A stretch of 64,000 bases of DNA from Vibrio fluvialis (lineage in GTDB: Bacteria > Pseudomonadota > Gammaproteobacteria > Enterobacterales > Vibrionaceae): positions 558,001-622,000 of the forward strand of contig NZ_UHIP01000001.1 of NCBI RefSeq assembly GCF_900460245.1. Reading direction: 5' to 3'. A program made the translations under genes and the position numbers. The notes beneath the pieces were generated by a model that was not told where the DNA came from, ran no database searches, and saw nothing but the letters and a program-made list of their open reading frames with translations. Of this stretch, positions 35,786 to 47,400 are shown in pieces; positions within the stretch are counted from its first letter, which is position 1; every line of letters starts with the position of its first letter.

Positions 35786-37140
35786 GTGGCATTTTGTGGA
35801 ACCTGGTGTCCTTTATTGTTGCACTGGGCATTTTGGTTGCCGTGCACGAATATGGTCATTTCTGGGTGGCGAGAAAGTGTGGCGTCAAAGTTGAGAAGTT
35901 TTCGATTGGTTTTGGTAAGTCGATTTGGAAACGCCTTGGCAAAGATGGTACTGAATACAGTATTTCCATCATTCCTCTGGGTGGCTACGTCAAGATGCTC
36001 GATGGCCGGGTGGATGACGTTAGCCCGCAAGACCAGCAGTTTGCTTTCGATAAAAAGCCGCTCTGGAAGCGAGCTGCTATTGTCAGCGCAGGCCCTGCCT
36101 TTAACTTCTTCTTTGCGGTCTTTGCCTACTGGCTAGTGTTTATGATTGGTGTACCTGCCGTTAAACCAGTAGTGGGTAATGTTGCGCCGTATTCTATTGC
36201 CGCCAATGCAGGTCTTGAACCGGGCATGGAAATCAAAGCGGTCTCTGGCACTGAAACACCGGATTGGGAATCGGTCAATATGGGGCTGATTTCTCATATT
36301 GGCGATCAACGTATGACCGTGACGGTTTCATCGCCAAATGGTGTCGGCGTCGACGAAATCAAAACTTTTGACCTCAGTGGGTGGAACTTTGATCCTGAAA
36401 CAGAGTCTGCTATGGGAGCGCTTGGCTTTAAGCCATTTACACCGCAAATCTCTGCGGAGCTGACGAGTGTAGAGGCTGAAGGCGCTGGTGCTCGTGCTGG
36501 GCTGATGGTCGGCGATGTGTTGACTCACATTAATGGCCAGCCGATCACAGATTGGCAACAGGTGATTGACGCGATTCAGACGCATCCTGACCAGGCATTA
36601 GTGATTGATATTGAACGCCAGCAAGAATCGCTGTCGTTGTCTTTAACCCCTAATGCTAAAAAGCTGTCTCAAGGAAAAGTGATCGGTTTTGCGGGAATCG
36701 CACCTAAAGTCGCAGATTGGCCGCAAAGTTATCGATTTGAGCTGCAATTTGGTGTATTTGAATCGTTCGGAAAAGCATTTGAAAAAACTGGCCAGGTGAT
36801 TGATCTGACCGTCAGCATGCTGAAGAAATTGATAGTCGGCGATGTAGGGTTGAATAACCTGAGCGGCCCCATTTCTATCGCGAAAGGCGCAGGTGCAACG
36901 GCGGATTATGGTCTGGTCTATTTCCTCGGCTTTTTGGCGCTGATCAGCGTCAACTTGGGCATCATTAACTTGGTGCCGTTACCGATGCTGGACGGTGGTC
37001 ACCTGCTATTTTTCGCGATTGAAGCCATTATTCGTCGTCCGGTTCCGGAAAAAGTGCAGGAAATGGGTTATCGCATCGGCGGTATGATCATCTTCTCTCT
37101 GATGGCCGTGGCAATATTTAACGATTTTACTCGCCTGTGA
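35782..37140 (+). CDS. rseP: RseP, site-2 intramembrane zinc metalloprotease
   Basis: 452 aa. Cleaves the anti-sigma factor RseA within the membrane after DegS, releasing sigma E; also clears signal peptides. Zinc motif HEYGH at 23-27 in the first membrane segment, two tandem PDZ domains (about 115-290), and the second metal site [12 protein letters not shown] near 395-406. Start ATG overlaps dxr. It lies directly upstream of bamA, linking the envelope stress protease with barrel assembly. Confidence 0.97.
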   Translation: MSGILWNLVSFIVALGILVAVHEYGHFWVARKCGVKVEKFSIGFGKSIWKRLGKDGTEYSISIIPLGGYVKMLDGRVDDVSPQDQQFAFDKKPLWKRAAIVSAGPAFNFFFAVFAYWLVFMIGVPAVKPVVGNVAPYSIAANAGLEPGMEIKAVSGTETPDWESVNMGLISHIGDQRMTVTVSSPNGVGVDEIKTFDLSGWNFDPETESAMGALGFKPFTPQISAELTSVEAEGAGARAGLMVGDVLTHINGQPITDWQQVIDAIQTHPDQALVIDIERQQESLSLSLTPNAKKLSQGKVIGFAGIAPKVADWPQSYRFELQFGVFESFGKAFEKTGQVIDLTVSMLKKLIVGDVGLNNLSGPISIAKGAGATADYGLVYFLGFLALISVNLGIINLVPLPMLDGGHLLFFAIEAIIRRPVPEKVQEMGYRIGGMIIFSLMAVAIFNDFTRL

Positions 37141-37188
37141 TTGATAAGCATTAGGCAAAGGTTGTAGTAAGGAATAACTAAAACAAAT

Positions 37189-39603
37189 ATGGCAATGAAA
37201 AAAATCCTGTTCGCGACGCTGCTCGCAACAAGCGTGTCGGCGAATAGTGCCGAAAATTTTGTTGTGCAGGACATTCAGATTCAAGGGTTACAGCGTGTTG
37301 CTCTGGGTGCCGCATTGTTAAAAATGCCGGTCCGTGTTGGCGATACCGTTGATTCTCAGGACGTTGCTGAAATCATCAAGGCTTTGTATGCCTCGGGTAA
37401 CTTTGAAGATGTTAAAGTTCTGCGCGACGATGAGACTTTAGTCGTTCAGGTGAAAGAGCGCCCAACCATTGCGAGCGTCTCTTTCTCCGGCAACAAGGCG
37501 ATCAAAGAAGAACAGTTGCAGCAAAACCTTGATGCATCCGGAATCCGTGTTGGTGAAGCATTGGATCGCACCAAGCTCAGCAACATTGAAAAAGGTCTGG
37601 AAGACTTCTACTACAGCGTTGGTAAATACAACGCCACTGTAAAAGCCGTGGTGACGCCACTGCCGCGTAACCGCGCGGACCTGAAGTTTGTCTTTACCGA
37701 GGGTGTCTCGGCTAAAATCCAGCAAATCAACTTTATTGGCAACGAAGTGTTTTCCGATCAGGAGCTGTTGTCACGCTTCAATCTGAAAGTGGATGTCGCG
37801 TGGTGGAACTTCCTGTCGGACGACAAATATCAGAAACAGGTGTTGGCAGGCGATATCGAAGCACTGCGCACTTTCTATCTCGATCGCGGTTACCTGAAGT
37901 TTCAGGTTGATTCAACGCAAGTTGCTATTTCGCCGGACAAAAAAGGCGTCTACATCACCATGAATCTCAATGAGGGTAAACCTTATACGGTGAAAGATGT
38001 TCAGTTCCGCGGTGAATTGATTGGTAAAGAAGACGAATTTAAGTCGCTGATTCCGTTTGAAATGGGTGAAACCTACCGTGGTTCATCGGTGACTCAACTG
38101 GAAGAAAGTGTCAAGCGTGTGCTGGGCGAAGCGGGTTATGCGTACCCACAAGTGCGCACGATTCCTGAATTTGACGATGAAACACAGCAGGTGTCACTGG
38201 TCGTGCATGTTGAAACGGGTAAGCGTATGTATGTACGCGATATTCGTTTTGTCGGTAACAATGCGACCCGTGACGAAGTTCTGCGCCGTGAGATGCGCCA
38301 GATGGAAGGTTCTTGGCTGAACTCGAAATCTATCGATACTGGTAAGGCGCGTCTGAACCGTCTGGGCTATTTCGAAACCGTTGACGTTCAGACTGTTCGT
38401 GTACCGGGTACCGATGATCAGGTCGATCTGGTTTACACGGTGAAAGAAGCGAACTCAGGCAGCGTAAACTTTGGTGTCGGTTACGGTACGGAATCGGGCG
38501 TAAGCTTTACGGTCGGTCTGACTCAGGATAACTTCCTTGGTAGCGGTAACCGTGTGGGCATCAACGCGACCACGAACGATTACCAGAAGAACATTACGCT
38601 GGAATATCGTGACCCGTATTGGAACCTCGATGGTGTCAGCCTGGGCGGTAAAGTTTTCTATAACCAGTTTGAAGCATCGGAAGCGGGCATCGTCGACTAT
38701 ACCAACGAAAGCTACGGTACCAGCCTGACCTGGGGTTTTCCATTCGATGAACTGAACCGTTTTGAATTTGGTGTGGGTTACACGCACAACAAGATCGGTA
38801 ACCTGACGCCGTATCTGCAAGTGGAACAGTTCCTTAAAGCTCAAGAGAGCAATATCGATTCAGACGGTAGTCTACTGACTAACGATTTCGATATGAACAT
38901 TGCCTGGACGCGTAATAACCTCAACAAAGGTTACTTCCCAACGGCTGGTAACTACCAGCGTGCGTCGGGCAAAATCACAGTTCCGGGTTCGGATGCGAAG
39001 TACTTCAAACTGCAATACGATGTGCGCCAGTATGTTCCGCTAACTAAAAAGCATGAGTTTACGCTGTTACTGCGTGGCCGCCTGGGTTACGGTAACGGTT
39101 ATGGTCAGACAGACGGGAAAGATAACCTCTATCCGTTCTATGAAAACTTCTATGCGGGTGGTTTTACAACATTACGCGGATTTGGCTCTAACACAGCGGG
39201 TCCAAAAGCGGTGTACCGTGATTACTCAGGTTCCAACAATGGTACCGATACCGCAACCGATGATTCGGTTGGTGGTAACGCGATTGCATTGGCCAGTGTC
39301 GAGCTGATTGTGCCGACGCCGTTCGCTTCGGATGAAGCGCGTAGTCAGGTTCGTACCAGTATTTTCTACGATATGGCCAGTGTTTGGGATACCGAATTTG
39401 ACTACCGCAGCAGCGGGGCAGATTATGGTGACAAATACTACTACGACTACTCAGATCCAACCAACTACCGTTCTTCGTACGGTGTAGCGTTGCAATGGAT
39501 GTCGCCAATGGGGCCTCTGGTCTTCTCTCTGGCGAAACCTATTAAGAAATACGAAGGTGACGACGAAGAATTCTTCACTTTCACTATCGGACGAACCTTC
39601 TAA
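37189..39603 (+). CDS. bamA: BamA, outer-membrane protein assembly factor
   Basis: 804 aa. Central subunit of the machine that folds and inserts beta-barrel outer-membrane proteins. Signal peptide of about 20 residues (cut near SANSAEN), five POTRA domains (about 21-420), then a 16-strand barrel ending in the C-terminal signal TFTIGRTF. The loop-6 motif usually written VRGF is LRGF here (FTTLRGFGSN). The start is ATG 37189; ATG 37195, two codons on, is equally possible. Confidence 0.97.
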   Translation: MAMKKILFATLLATSVSANSAENFVVQDIQIQGLQRVALGAALLKMPVRVGDTVDSQDVAEIIKALYASGNFEDVKVLRDDETLVVQVKERPTIASVSFSGNKAIKEEQLQQNLDASGIRVGEALDRTKLSNIEKGLEDFYYSVGKYNATVKAVVTPLPRNRADLKFVFTEGVSAKIQQINFIGNEVFSDQELLSRFNLKVDVAWWNFLSDDKYQKQVLAGDIEALRTFYLDRGYLKFQVDSTQVAISPDKKGVYITMNLNEGKPYTVKDVQFRGELIGKEDEFKSLIPFEMGETYRGSSVTQLEESVKRVLGEAGYAYPQVRTIPEFDDETQQVSLVVHVETGKRMYVRDIRFVGNNATRDEVLRREMRQMEGSWLNSKSIDTGKARLNRLGYFETVDVQTVRVPGTDDQVDLVYTVKEANSGSVNFGVGYGTESGVSFTVGLTQDNFLGSGNRVGINATTNDYQKNITLEYRDPYWNLDGVSLGGKVFYNQFEASEAGIVDYTNESYGTSLTWGFPFDELNRFEFGVGYTHNKIGNLTPYLQVEQFLKAQESNIDSDGSLLTNDFDMNIAWTRNNLNKGYFPTAGNYQRASGKITVPGSDAKYFKLQYDVRQYVPLTKKHEFTLLLRGRLGYGNGYGQTDGKDNLYPFYENFYAGGFTTLRGFGSNTAGPKAVYRDYSGSNNGTDTATDDSVGGNAIALASVELIVPTPFASDEARSQVRTSIFYDMASVWDTEFDYRSSGADYGDKYYYDYSDPTNYRSSYGVALQWMSPMGPLVFSLAKPIKKYEGDDEEFFTFTIGRTF

Positions 39604-39617
39604 TAGAGGAAACTATT

Positions 39618-40127
39618 TTGAAACACATCATCAAAGCAGCAGGTGTTAGCCTTATTGTTCTTAGCTCATCATTTTTTGCTCAAGCTGCTGAAGCGGCTCA
39701 AAAAGTGGGATTCATTAACACTGCGCAAGTTTTTCAGGCCCTGCCACAGCGCGAAGTTGTCCTGAAGAAAATGCAAGATGAATTCAAAGACAAAGCGGCG
39801 GAGCTGCAAAGCATCAAAGCAGATGCAAAAACGAAAATTGAAAAATTGAAGCGTGATTCTGAGCTGATGAGTCAGGATGACGTGGAAAAACTGCGTATCG
39901 AAATTGGTCAACTGGACAGCGCTTACAAAATCAAAGCTCAGGCACTGGAACAAGCATCGGCTCGCCGTGAATCGGAAGAGAAACAGAAGCTGTTTAAAGT
40001 GATCCAAGATGCGGTGAAGAAAGTGGCTGAGAAAGAAGGCTACGATATGATTGTTGATATCAGCGCAATGCAGTACGGCAAGCCTGAGTACGACATTTCA
40101 GAAAAAGTAATCAAAACAATCAAATAA
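39618..40127 (+). CDS. skp: Skp (OmpH) periplasmic chaperone
   Basis: 169 aa. Trimeric jellyfish-shaped chaperone that escorts unfolded outer-membrane proteins to BamA, encoded directly upstream. Signal peptide with hydrophobic core LIVLSSSFFAQAAEA (cut near residue 25), then long charged helices (about 55-130) that form the tentacles. The start codon is TTG at 39618 with AGAGGAA upstream; no alternative ATG would keep the signal peptide. Confidence 0.95.
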   Translation: MKHIIKAAGVSLIVLSSSFFAQAAEAAQKVGFINTAQVFQALPQREVVLKKMQDEFKDKAAELQSIKADAKTKIEKLKRDSELMSQDDVEKLRIEIGQLDSAYKIKAQALEQASARRESEEKQKLFKVIQDAVKKVAEKEGYDMIVDISAMQYGKPEYDISEKVIKTIK

Positions 40128-40137
40128 TTAAAGCATT

Positions 40138-41172
40138 ATGACAACACTAACTTTAGCCGAATTGGCAACGATTACTGGGGGCGAGCTACACGGTGACAGC
40201 ACTGCTGTTGTCAGTGGTGTAGCGCCGATGGATCGCGCACAGGAAGGGGACATTACCTTCCTGTCGAACCCAAAATACAGTAAACACCTCGCTGAGTGTA
40301 AAGCGACCGTCATCATGGTGAAGGCCTCTGAGCGAGACTTATGTCCGGTAAACGTACTGGTTGTTGCTGACCCGTACGTGGCGTTTGCAAAAGTGACACA
40401 AGCACTGGACACCACACCAGCACCTGCGGCGGGCGGTATTGCACCGAGCGCAGTGGTGGCTGACGACGCTAAGTTAGGGAACAACGTGTCAATCGGCGCC
40501 AATGCCGTGATCGAATCTGGTGTTGAACTGGGCGATAACGTGATCATTGGTGCTGGCTGCTTTATCGGTAAAAATGCCAAGCTGGGCGATCATACCAAGC
40601 TGTGGGCGAACGTGACCATTTACCACAATGTGGTGGTGGGTGAACGTTGCCTGATTCAGTCGGGGACTGTAATTGGTTCTGATGGTTTCGGTTACGCCAA
40701 CGAACGCGGTGAGTGGATTAAGATTCCGCAGCTGGGTTCTGTGCGTATCGGTAACCGTGTTGAAATCGGTGCATGTACCACTATCGACCGTGGCGCGCTG
40801 GATGATACCGTGATTGAAGATAACGTCATTCTCGACAACCAGATGCAAATCGCGCACAACGTGCACATCGGATATGGTACGGCCATGGCCGGTGGTACTA
40901 TTGTCGCCGGCAGCACCAAGATCGGTAAATATTGCATCATTGGTGGTGCTTCTGTTGTGAATGGCCATATTGAAATTGCCGATGGTGTTACCATCACTGG
41001 TATGGGTATGGTCATGCGCAGCATTGACGAGAAGGGGATGTACTCTTCCGGTATTCCGCTGCAAACCAACAAAGAATGGCGTAAGACAGCCGCGCGTGTT
41101 CATCGCATCGACGAAATGAATAAGCGTTTGAAAGCGGTAGAGAAGCTGCTTGAGCAAAAATCGGACTCTTAA
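40138..41172 (+). CDS. lpxD: UDP-3-O-(3-hydroxyacyl)glucosamine N-acyltransferase
   Basis: 344 aa. Third step of lipid A synthesis, adding the N-linked hydroxyacyl chain from ACP. N-terminal uridine-binding domain (about 1-100), left-handed beta-helix of hexapeptide repeats (about 105-310), catalytic histidine in the [12 protein letters not shown] segment, C-terminal helix. Starts 10 bases after skp. Confidence 0.97.
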   Translation: MTTLTLAELATITGGELHGDSTAVVSGVAPMDRAQEGDITFLSNPKYSKHLAECKATVIMVKASERDLCPVNVLVVADPYVAFAKVTQALDTTPAPAAGGIAPSAVVADDAKLGNNVSIGANAVIESGVELGDNVIIGAGCFIGKNAKLGDHTKLWANVTIYHNVVVGERCLIQSGTVIGSDGFGYANERGEWIKIPQLGSVRIGNRVEIGACTTIDRGALDDTVIEDNVILDNQMQIAHNVHIGYGTAMAGGTIVAGSTKIGKYCIIGGASVVNGHIEIADGVTITGMGMVMRSIDEKGMYSSGIPLQTNKEWRKTAARVHRIDEMNKRLKAVEKLLEQKSDS

Positions 41173-41187
41173 TTCCGTGTTTTTGTC

Positions 41188-41217
41188 AAAAAGGCTCGCA
41201 ATGTGCGAGTCTTTTTC
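41188..41217 (+). terminator. Hairpin with T-run between lpxD and fabZ
   Basis: AAAAAGGCTCGCA (41188-41200) pairs with TGCGAGTCTTTTT (41204-41216) with one G-T pair; loop ATG. A complete terminator structure inside the lipid A gene row. Confidence 0.85.
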
Positions 41218-41261
41218 GTCTATAATGCCCTAAACAATTTTACGTATTTATAAATAGGAAT

Positions 41262-41720
41262 ATGACTTTGACTACTGAAAAGAAAATGATGAATATCACT
41301 GAAATTCAGGAGCTTCTTCCTCACCGTTATCCATTTTTGCTGATTGACCGCGTGACAGATTTTGAAGAAGGTAAATACCTGATTGGTCTTAAAAATGTTT
41401 CAGTGAACGAACCTCAGTTTACCGGTCATTTCCCTCAGCTCCCTGTTTTCCCTGGCGTACTGATTCTGGAAGCCATGGCTCAGGCTACTGGCCTGCTGGC
41501 ATTCAAAACTTTTGGTGCACCAAAAGAAAATGAACTGTACTACTTCGCGAGCATCGACAACGCGAAATTCCGCAAACCGGTTGGCCCTGGCGACCAACTG
41601 ATCATTGAAGTGGAATTTTTGAAAGAGCGTCGCGGTATTGCGCTGTTCAACGGCGTAGCCAAAGTTGATGGTGACGTAGTGTGTTCTGCAGAACTGAAAT
41701 GCGCACGTAGAGAGTTTTAA
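41262..41720 (+). CDS. fabZ: 3-hydroxyacyl-ACP dehydratase FabZ
   Basis: 152 aa hot-dog-fold enzyme of fatty acid elongation. It competes with LpxA and LpxD for 3-hydroxyacyl-ACP, which balances phospholipid and lipid A. Active-site histidine in [16 protein letters not shown] and glutamate in [12 protein letters not shown] 41262 follows AGGA; later ATGs at residues 9 and 10 are possible starts. Confidence 0.97.
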   Translation: MTLTTEKKMMNITEIQELLPHRYPFLLIDRVTDFEEGKYLIGLKNVSVNEPQFTGHFPQLPVFPGVLILEAMAQATGLLAFKTFGAPKENELYYFASIDNAKFRKPVGPGDQLIIEVEFLKERRGIALFNGVAKVDGDVVCSAELKCARREF

Positions 41721-41721
41721 T

Positions 41722-42510
41722 ATGATCCACGAAACGGCACAAATCCACCCAATGGCGGTGGTCGAAGAAGGCGCAGTGATTGGCGCTAACGTAACGGTTG
41801 GGCCGTTTACCTACATTACATCTGGTGTCACTATTGGTGAAGGCACAGAGGTAATGTCACATGTTGTGATTAAAGGCAACACTGTGATTGGTAAAGATAA
41901 CCGTATTTTCCCGCACGCTGTGATTGGTGAAGAGAACCAGGACAAGAAGTACGGCGGCGAAGATACGCGTGTGATCGTTGGCGATCGCAACGTGATTCGT
42001 GAAGCGGTACAGATCCATCGTGGTACTGTGCAGGATAAAGCGCAAACCGTCGTCGGTGATGACAACCTGCTGTGTGTTAACGCGCACATTGCACACGATG
42101 TGATTGTCGGTAACAACACGCACATCGGCAATAACGCCATTCTTGGCGGTCATGTGACCGTGGAAGACAATGCGGGCGTGATGGCGCTGTCGGCGATTCA
42201 TCCGTTCTGTACCGTAGGGGCATTTGCCTACATCGGTGGCTGTTCCGCTGTTGTTCAAGACGTACCGGCATACGTATTGGCGCAAGGTAACCACGCTACG
42301 CCATTCGGTCTGAACCTGGTTGGCTTAAAGCGTAACGGTTTTGAAAAAGACGAAATCCGTGCACTGCAAAAAGCCTACAAAGAGATTTACCGTTCAGGTA
42401 AAACTCAGGCGGAAGCGTTGCCAGTGCTGAAAGAGATGGCAGAGCAATGGCCATCGATTCAGCGCTTCATCACCATGCTGGAGACTTCAGAGCGTGGCAT
42501 CATTCGCTAA
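41722..42510 (+). CDS. lpxA: UDP-N-acetylglucosamine O-acyltransferase LpxA
   Basis: 262 aa, the same length as E. coli LpxA. First step of lipid A synthesis. Hexapeptide left-handed beta-helix (about 1-190) with catalytic histidine in the CVNAHIAHDVIVGNN region, and a helical C-terminus. It begins one base after the fabZ stop. Confidence 0.97.
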   Translation: MIHETAQIHPMAVVEEGAVIGANVTVGPFTYITSGVTIGEGTEVMSHVVIKGNTVIGKDNRIFPHAVIGEENQDKKYGGEDTRVIVGDRNVIREAVQIHRGTVQDKAQTVVGDDNLLCVNAHIAHDVIVGNNTHIGNNAILGGHVTVEDNAGVMALSAIHPFCTVGAFAYIGGCSAVVQDVPAYVLAQGNHATPFGLNLVGLKRNGFEKDEIRALQKAYKEIYRSGKTQAEALPVLKEMAEQWPSIQRFITMLETSERGIIR

Positions 42511-42532
42511 GCTTTGCTGAATACGCACCTAT

Positions 42533-42565
42533 AAAAGATCGCCCGGCAGCGGGCGGTCTTTTGTG
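42533..42565 (+). terminator. Hairpin with T-run between lpxA and lpxB
   Basis: AAAAGATCGCCCG (42533-42545) pairs with CGGGCGGTCTTTT (42550-42562); loop GCAG. Confidence 0.85.
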
Positions 42566-42634
42566 TTTTATGGACAGCCTCTTTTTCAGGTGGTTTTCCA
42601 TAACACACATCAAGGCTTAAAGAGGACGTTTGGC

Positions 42635-43774
42635 GTGGATAGACCATTACGCATTGGCATCGTCGCGGGCGAATTATCCGGCGACACGTTGGGAGAAGGC
42701 TTCATCAAAGCGGTCAAGGCTCGTTACCCGAATGCTGAGTTTGTCGGCATCGGCGGCCCGAAAATGATCGCGCAAGGCTGCCAGTCGCTATTTGATATGG
42801 AAGAGCTGGCTGTGATGGGGCTGGTGGAAGTGCTGGGCCGTCTGCCGCGTCTGCTGAAAGTGAAAGCGGAGTTGGTAAAGTACTTCACTACCAATCCGCC
42901 GGATGTGTTTGTCGGTATCGATGCGCCGGATTTCAACCTGCGCCTGGAACTCGACTTGAAACAAGCGGGTATCAAAACCGTCCACTACGTCAGCCCATCG
43001 GTGTGGGCATGGCGCCAAAAACGTATCTTCAAAATCGAAGCTGCTACCAATCTGGTGCTGGCATTTCTGCCGTTTGAAAAAGCGTTCTACGACAAATTTA
43101 ATGTGCCTTGCGAGTTTATCGGTCACACGCTGGCTGACGCCATTCCGTTTGAATCTGACCGACTTGCGGCGCAAGCGCTGTTAGGTCTCGATAACAATAA
43201 ACGCTGGTTGGCAGTGCTACCGGGCAGTCGCGGTGGTGAAATGAAAATGCTGGCGCAACCGTTTATCGAAACATGTCAGCGTTTGCAGCAACGTTACCCG
43301 GATCTGGGTTTTGTAGTGGCACTGGTCAACCCAAAACGCCGTGAACAGTTTGAAGCCGCATGGCAGCAACACGCTCCAGAACTCAATTTTGTGCTGGTAG
43401 ACGACACCGCGCGCAATGTCATCACTGCGTCGGATGCGGTGATGCTGGCTTCGGGCACGGTCGCGCTGGAGTGCATGTTGCTCAAACGCCCGATGGTGGT
43501 TGGCTATCGCGTCAATGCGATTACTGCCTTTCTGGCTAAGCGTCTGCTGAAAACGCCATATGTGTCGCTGCCGAACATTCTGGCTGACCAAGAGCTGGTG
43601 AAAGAGCTGTTGCAGGATGATTGCACGGTCGACAATCTGTATCACGAAGTGTGTCGCCTGCTGGATAGCGACAACCGCGAGATGCTGGAAAAATTTGACG
43701 AAATGCATCACTGGATTCGCAAGGGCGCCGATGAACAAGCCGCCAACGCGGTGCTTAATTTAATTCAACACTGA
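42635..43774 (+). CDS. lpxB: Lipid-A-disaccharide synthase
   Basis: 379 aa from GTG 42635 (GAGG ten bases upstream); E. coli LpxB is 382. The frame extends to an ATG at 42563, but this would start in the terminator. Glycosyltransferase family 19 that joins UDP-diacylglucosamine and lipid X. Motifs: [42 protein letters not shown] and [20 protein letters not shown]. Confidence 0.95.
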   Translation: MDRPLRIGIVAGELSGDTLGEGFIKAVKARYPNAEFVGIGGPKMIAQGCQSLFDMEELAVMGLVEVLGRLPRLLKVKAELVKYFTTNPPDVFVGIDAPDFNLRLELDLKQAGIKTVHYVSPSVWAWRQKRIFKIEAATNLVLAFLPFEKAFYDKFNVPCEFIGHTLADAIPFESDRLAAQALLGLDNNKRWLAVLPGSRGGEMKMLAQPFIETCQRLQQRYPDLGFVVALVNPKRREQFEAAWQQHAPELNFVLVDDTARNVITASDAVMLASGTVALECMLLKRPMVVGYRVNAITAFLAKRLLKTPYVSLPNILADQELVKELLQDDCTVDNLYHEVCRLLDSDNREMLEKFDEMHHWIRKGADEQAANAVLNLIQH

Positions 43775-43791
43775 TTCTGATAGTAAACATC

Positions 43792-44412
43792 ATGGCTAAG
43801 AAACCTGAAAAAGAACTGCCTCCGTTTGAAATTCCTGGCGGCTATCACCTGATTGCCGGAGTGGATGAAGTGGGCCGTGGCCCGTTGGTCGGCGATGTGG
43901 TCACCGCGGCGGTGATCTTGGATCCGAATAACCCGATTGAAGGCTTGAACGATTCAAAAAAATTGTCGGAGAAAAAACGTCTGGCGCTGCTGCCGGAAAT
44001 TCAGGAAAAGGCACTGGCATGGTCGGTCGGGCGTTGCAGCCCAAAAGAGATTGATGAGTTAAACATCTTTCAGGCGACCATGTTGGCTATGCAGCGTGCG
44101 GTGCAAGGGCTGGCGATCAAGCCAGACTTAGTGCTGGTGGACGGCAATAAGATTCCGCAACTGCCGATGGACGCTCAAGCGGTGGTCAAAGGTGACTTAC
44201 GCGTGGCACAGATCAGCGCTGCCTCGATCATTGCCAAAGTTGTGCGCGACCAAGAAATGGAAGAGCTGGATAAAGCCTATCCGCAGTTTGGTTTTGCCAA
44301 ACACAAAGGTTATCCCACCAAAGCGCATTTTGATGCGATTGAGCAACATGGTGTCATTGAGCAGCATCGTCGGAGTTTTGGCCCGGTAAAACGGGTACTT
44401 GGGCTGGAATAA
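43792..44412 (+). CDS. rnhB: Ribonuclease HII
   Basis: 206 aa. Cuts RNA-DNA hybrids and single ribonucleotides in DNA. Catalytic Asp/Glu in [16 protein letters not shown], then [21 protein letters not shown] and AKVVRDQEM. It starts 17 bases after lpxB, just before dnaE, the usual order. Confidence 0.97.
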   Translation: MAKKPEKELPPFEIPGGYHLIAGVDEVGRGPLVGDVVTAAVILDPNNPIEGLNDSKKLSEKKRLALLPEIQEKALAWSVGRCSPKEIDELNIFQATMLAMQRAVQGLAIKPDLVLVDGNKIPQLPMDAQAVVKGDLRVAQISAASIIAKVVRDQEMEELDKAYPQFGFAKHKGYPTKAHFDAIEQHGVIEQHRRSFGPVKRVLGLE

Positions 44413-44485
44413 GCTCTGTAACTCCGCTCAGATTCACGTAGAATAACCGCCAGTAACAAATCTCAGTACTCCAGGACAGAATTGA

Positions 44486-47400
44486 ATGTCAGATCCAAAG
44501 TTCATCCACTTACGCATTCACAGTGATTTCTCCATGGTTGATGGCCTGTCAAAAGTGCCGCCACTGGTGAAGAAAGTGGCCGCAATGGGCATGCCGGCAA
44601 TGGCTCTGACCGACTTTACCAACCTGTGTGGCTTGGTGAAATTTTATGGCACAGCGCATGGTTGTGGTATCAAGCCGATCGTTGGTGCTGACTTTTCTGT
44701 ACGCTCCGATGAATTTGGTGATGAACTGACTCGTATCACCGTACTGGCCAAAGATAACGTCGGGTACAAAAACCTGACGTTACTGATTTCCGATGCCTAC
44801 CTGCGCGGACACGTGCAACATCAGCCAGTAATCGATAAAGAGTGGCTGCTCACATACGCCGAAGGACTGATTATTCTTTCCGGCGGTAAAAATGGTGAAA
44901 TTGGCCGTGCGCTGCTCAAAGGCAACCAAGCCCTAGTAGAGAAGTGCGTCGAGTTTTATCAGACCCATTTTGCTGACAACTTCTATCTGGAATTGGTGCG
45001 AACCGGGCGTGCGGACGAAGAGAGCTATCTTCACTTTGCGTTGGAGCTTGCGGAACAGGCAGAACTGCCTGTGGTGGCAACCAACGATGTGGTCTTTATC
45101 GACCCTGACCAGTTTGATGCGCACGAAATCCGAGTCGCCATCCACGATGGCTTTACCTTAGAAGATCCCCGCCGTCCGAAAAACTACAGCCCGCAACAGT
45201 ACCTTCGCAGCGAAGAGGAAATGTGCGAGCTGTTTGCCGACATTCCGGAAGCGCTGGAAAACAGCGTTGAAATCGCTAAGCGTTGTAACGTCACGGTCCG
45301 TTTGGGGGAGTACTTCCTGCCTGCGTTCCCGACCGAAGGCATGGCTGAAACCGAATACCTGGTGAAAAAATCGCGCGAAGGTCTGGAAGATCGTCTGGAG
45401 TTCCTGTTCCCAGATCCGGCTGTTCGCGCGGAACGCCGTCCGGCATACGATGAACGTCTGGAGATCGAACTTCAGGTAATCAACCAGATGGGCTTCCCCG
45501 GTTACTTCCTGATCGTAATGGAGTTCATCCAGTGGTCGAAAGACAATGATATTCCGGTGGGGCCAGGGCGAGGCTCTGGCGCGGGTTCGCTGGTGGCGTA
45601 CGCGCTGAAAATCACCGACCTTGATCCGCTGGAATATGATCTGCTATTCGAACGTTTCCTTAACCCGGAACGGGTATCGATGCCCGATTTCGACGTCGAC
45701 TTCTGCATGGATAAACGCGATCAGGTGATTGATCACGTTGCTGAAATGTATGGCCGCGATGCGGTATCGCAGATCATCACCTTCGGTACCATGGCGGCGA
45801 AAGCCGTTATCCGTGATGTGGGCCGAGTGCTTGGCCATCCGTTTGGTTTTGTGGATCGCATTTCGAAAATGATTCCGCCGGATCCGGGCATGACGCTGGA
45901 AAAAGCATTCAAAGCGGAGCCGGCCCTGCAAGAGCTTTACGACGCAGACGAAGAAGTTAAAGAACTGATCGATATGTGTCGCATTCTGGAAGGGTGTACT
46001 CGAAACGCGGGTAAACACGCGGGTGGTGTGGTGATCTCGCCAACGGCCATCACCGACTTTGCGCCGATCTATTGTGACTCGGAAGGTCACCATCCGGTTA
46101 CCCAATTCGACAAGAACGACGTCGAATATGCTGGCTTAGTGAAGTTTGACTTCCTTGGTCTGCGTACACTCACCATTATTGACTGGGCGCTGGGTTTGAT
46201 TAACCCACGCCGTGAAAAAGCGGGTGAACCGCCAGTGCGAATCGAATCGATTCCGCTCGCGGATCCGGCCTCATTCCGCGTGCTGCAAAATTCGGAAACC
46301 ACCGCGGTATTCCAGCTTGAATCGCGCGGCATGAAAGAGCTGATCAAACGCCTGCAGCCAGACTGTTTTGAAGACATCATCGCACTGGTGGCCCTGTTCC
46401 GTCCGGGCCCTCTACAATCAGGTATGGTGGACAACTTTATCGACCGTAAACACGGTCGTGAAGCGATTTCTTACCCGGATGAAAAGTGGCAGCACGAGTC
46501 ACTGAAAGAGATTCTGGAGCCAACCTACGGCATCATCCTGTATCAGGAACAGGTCATGCAGATTGCTCAGGTACTGGCAGGCTATACGCTTGGTGGTGCG
46601 GACATGCTGCGTCGTGCGATGGGTAAGAAAAAGCCGGAAGAGATGGCCAAGCAGCGCGAGGTGTTTCAGTCCGGTGCCGAAAACAACGGTGTTGACGGCG
46701 AACTGGCAATGAAAATCTTCGATCTGGTAGAGAAATTTGCTGGATACGGCTTTAACAAATCGCACTCAGCAGCCTATGCTTTAGTATCGTACCAAACGCT
46801 GTGGCTGAAAACGCACTATCCGGCTGAGTTCATGGCGGCGGTAATGACCGCCGATATGGATAACACCGAGAAAGTGGTGGGCCTGGTTGATGAATGCATG
46901 CGCATGGGGCTGAAGGTATTGCCGCCGGATATCAATTCGGGGCTGTACCGCTTTAATGTCGACGATTCCGGCGCAATTGTGTACGGTATCGGTGCGATTA
47001 AAGGGGTAGGTGAAGGCCCGATTGAAGTGATCCTCGAAGCGCGCAACAAGGGCGGTTACTTTAAAGATTTGTTTGATTTCTGTGCACGCATTGACATTAA
47101 GAAGGTCAACAAACGTGTGATAGAAAAATTGATTCTGGCTGGTGCACTGGACCGTTTGGGGCCGCATCGTGCTGCAATGATGGCTTCGCTGGATGATGCG
47201 GTGAAAGCGGCAAGCCAGCACCATCAGGCGGAAGCGTTTGGTCAGGCAGACATGTTTGGTGTGCTCACTGACGCACCGGAAGAAGTTGAACAGAAATACA
47301 TTCAGGTTCCTGAATGGCCGGAGAAAGTCTGGCTGGAAGGGGAGCGGGAGACGCTCGGACTTTATTTGACCGGGCATCCCATTAATGCCTACCTGAAGGA

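Noticed and set aside
42563..42634. N-terminal extension of LpxB from an ATG
   Set aside because: It starts at the end of a terminator hairpin and lacks a ribosome site; GTG 42635 has GAGG and gives the family length.
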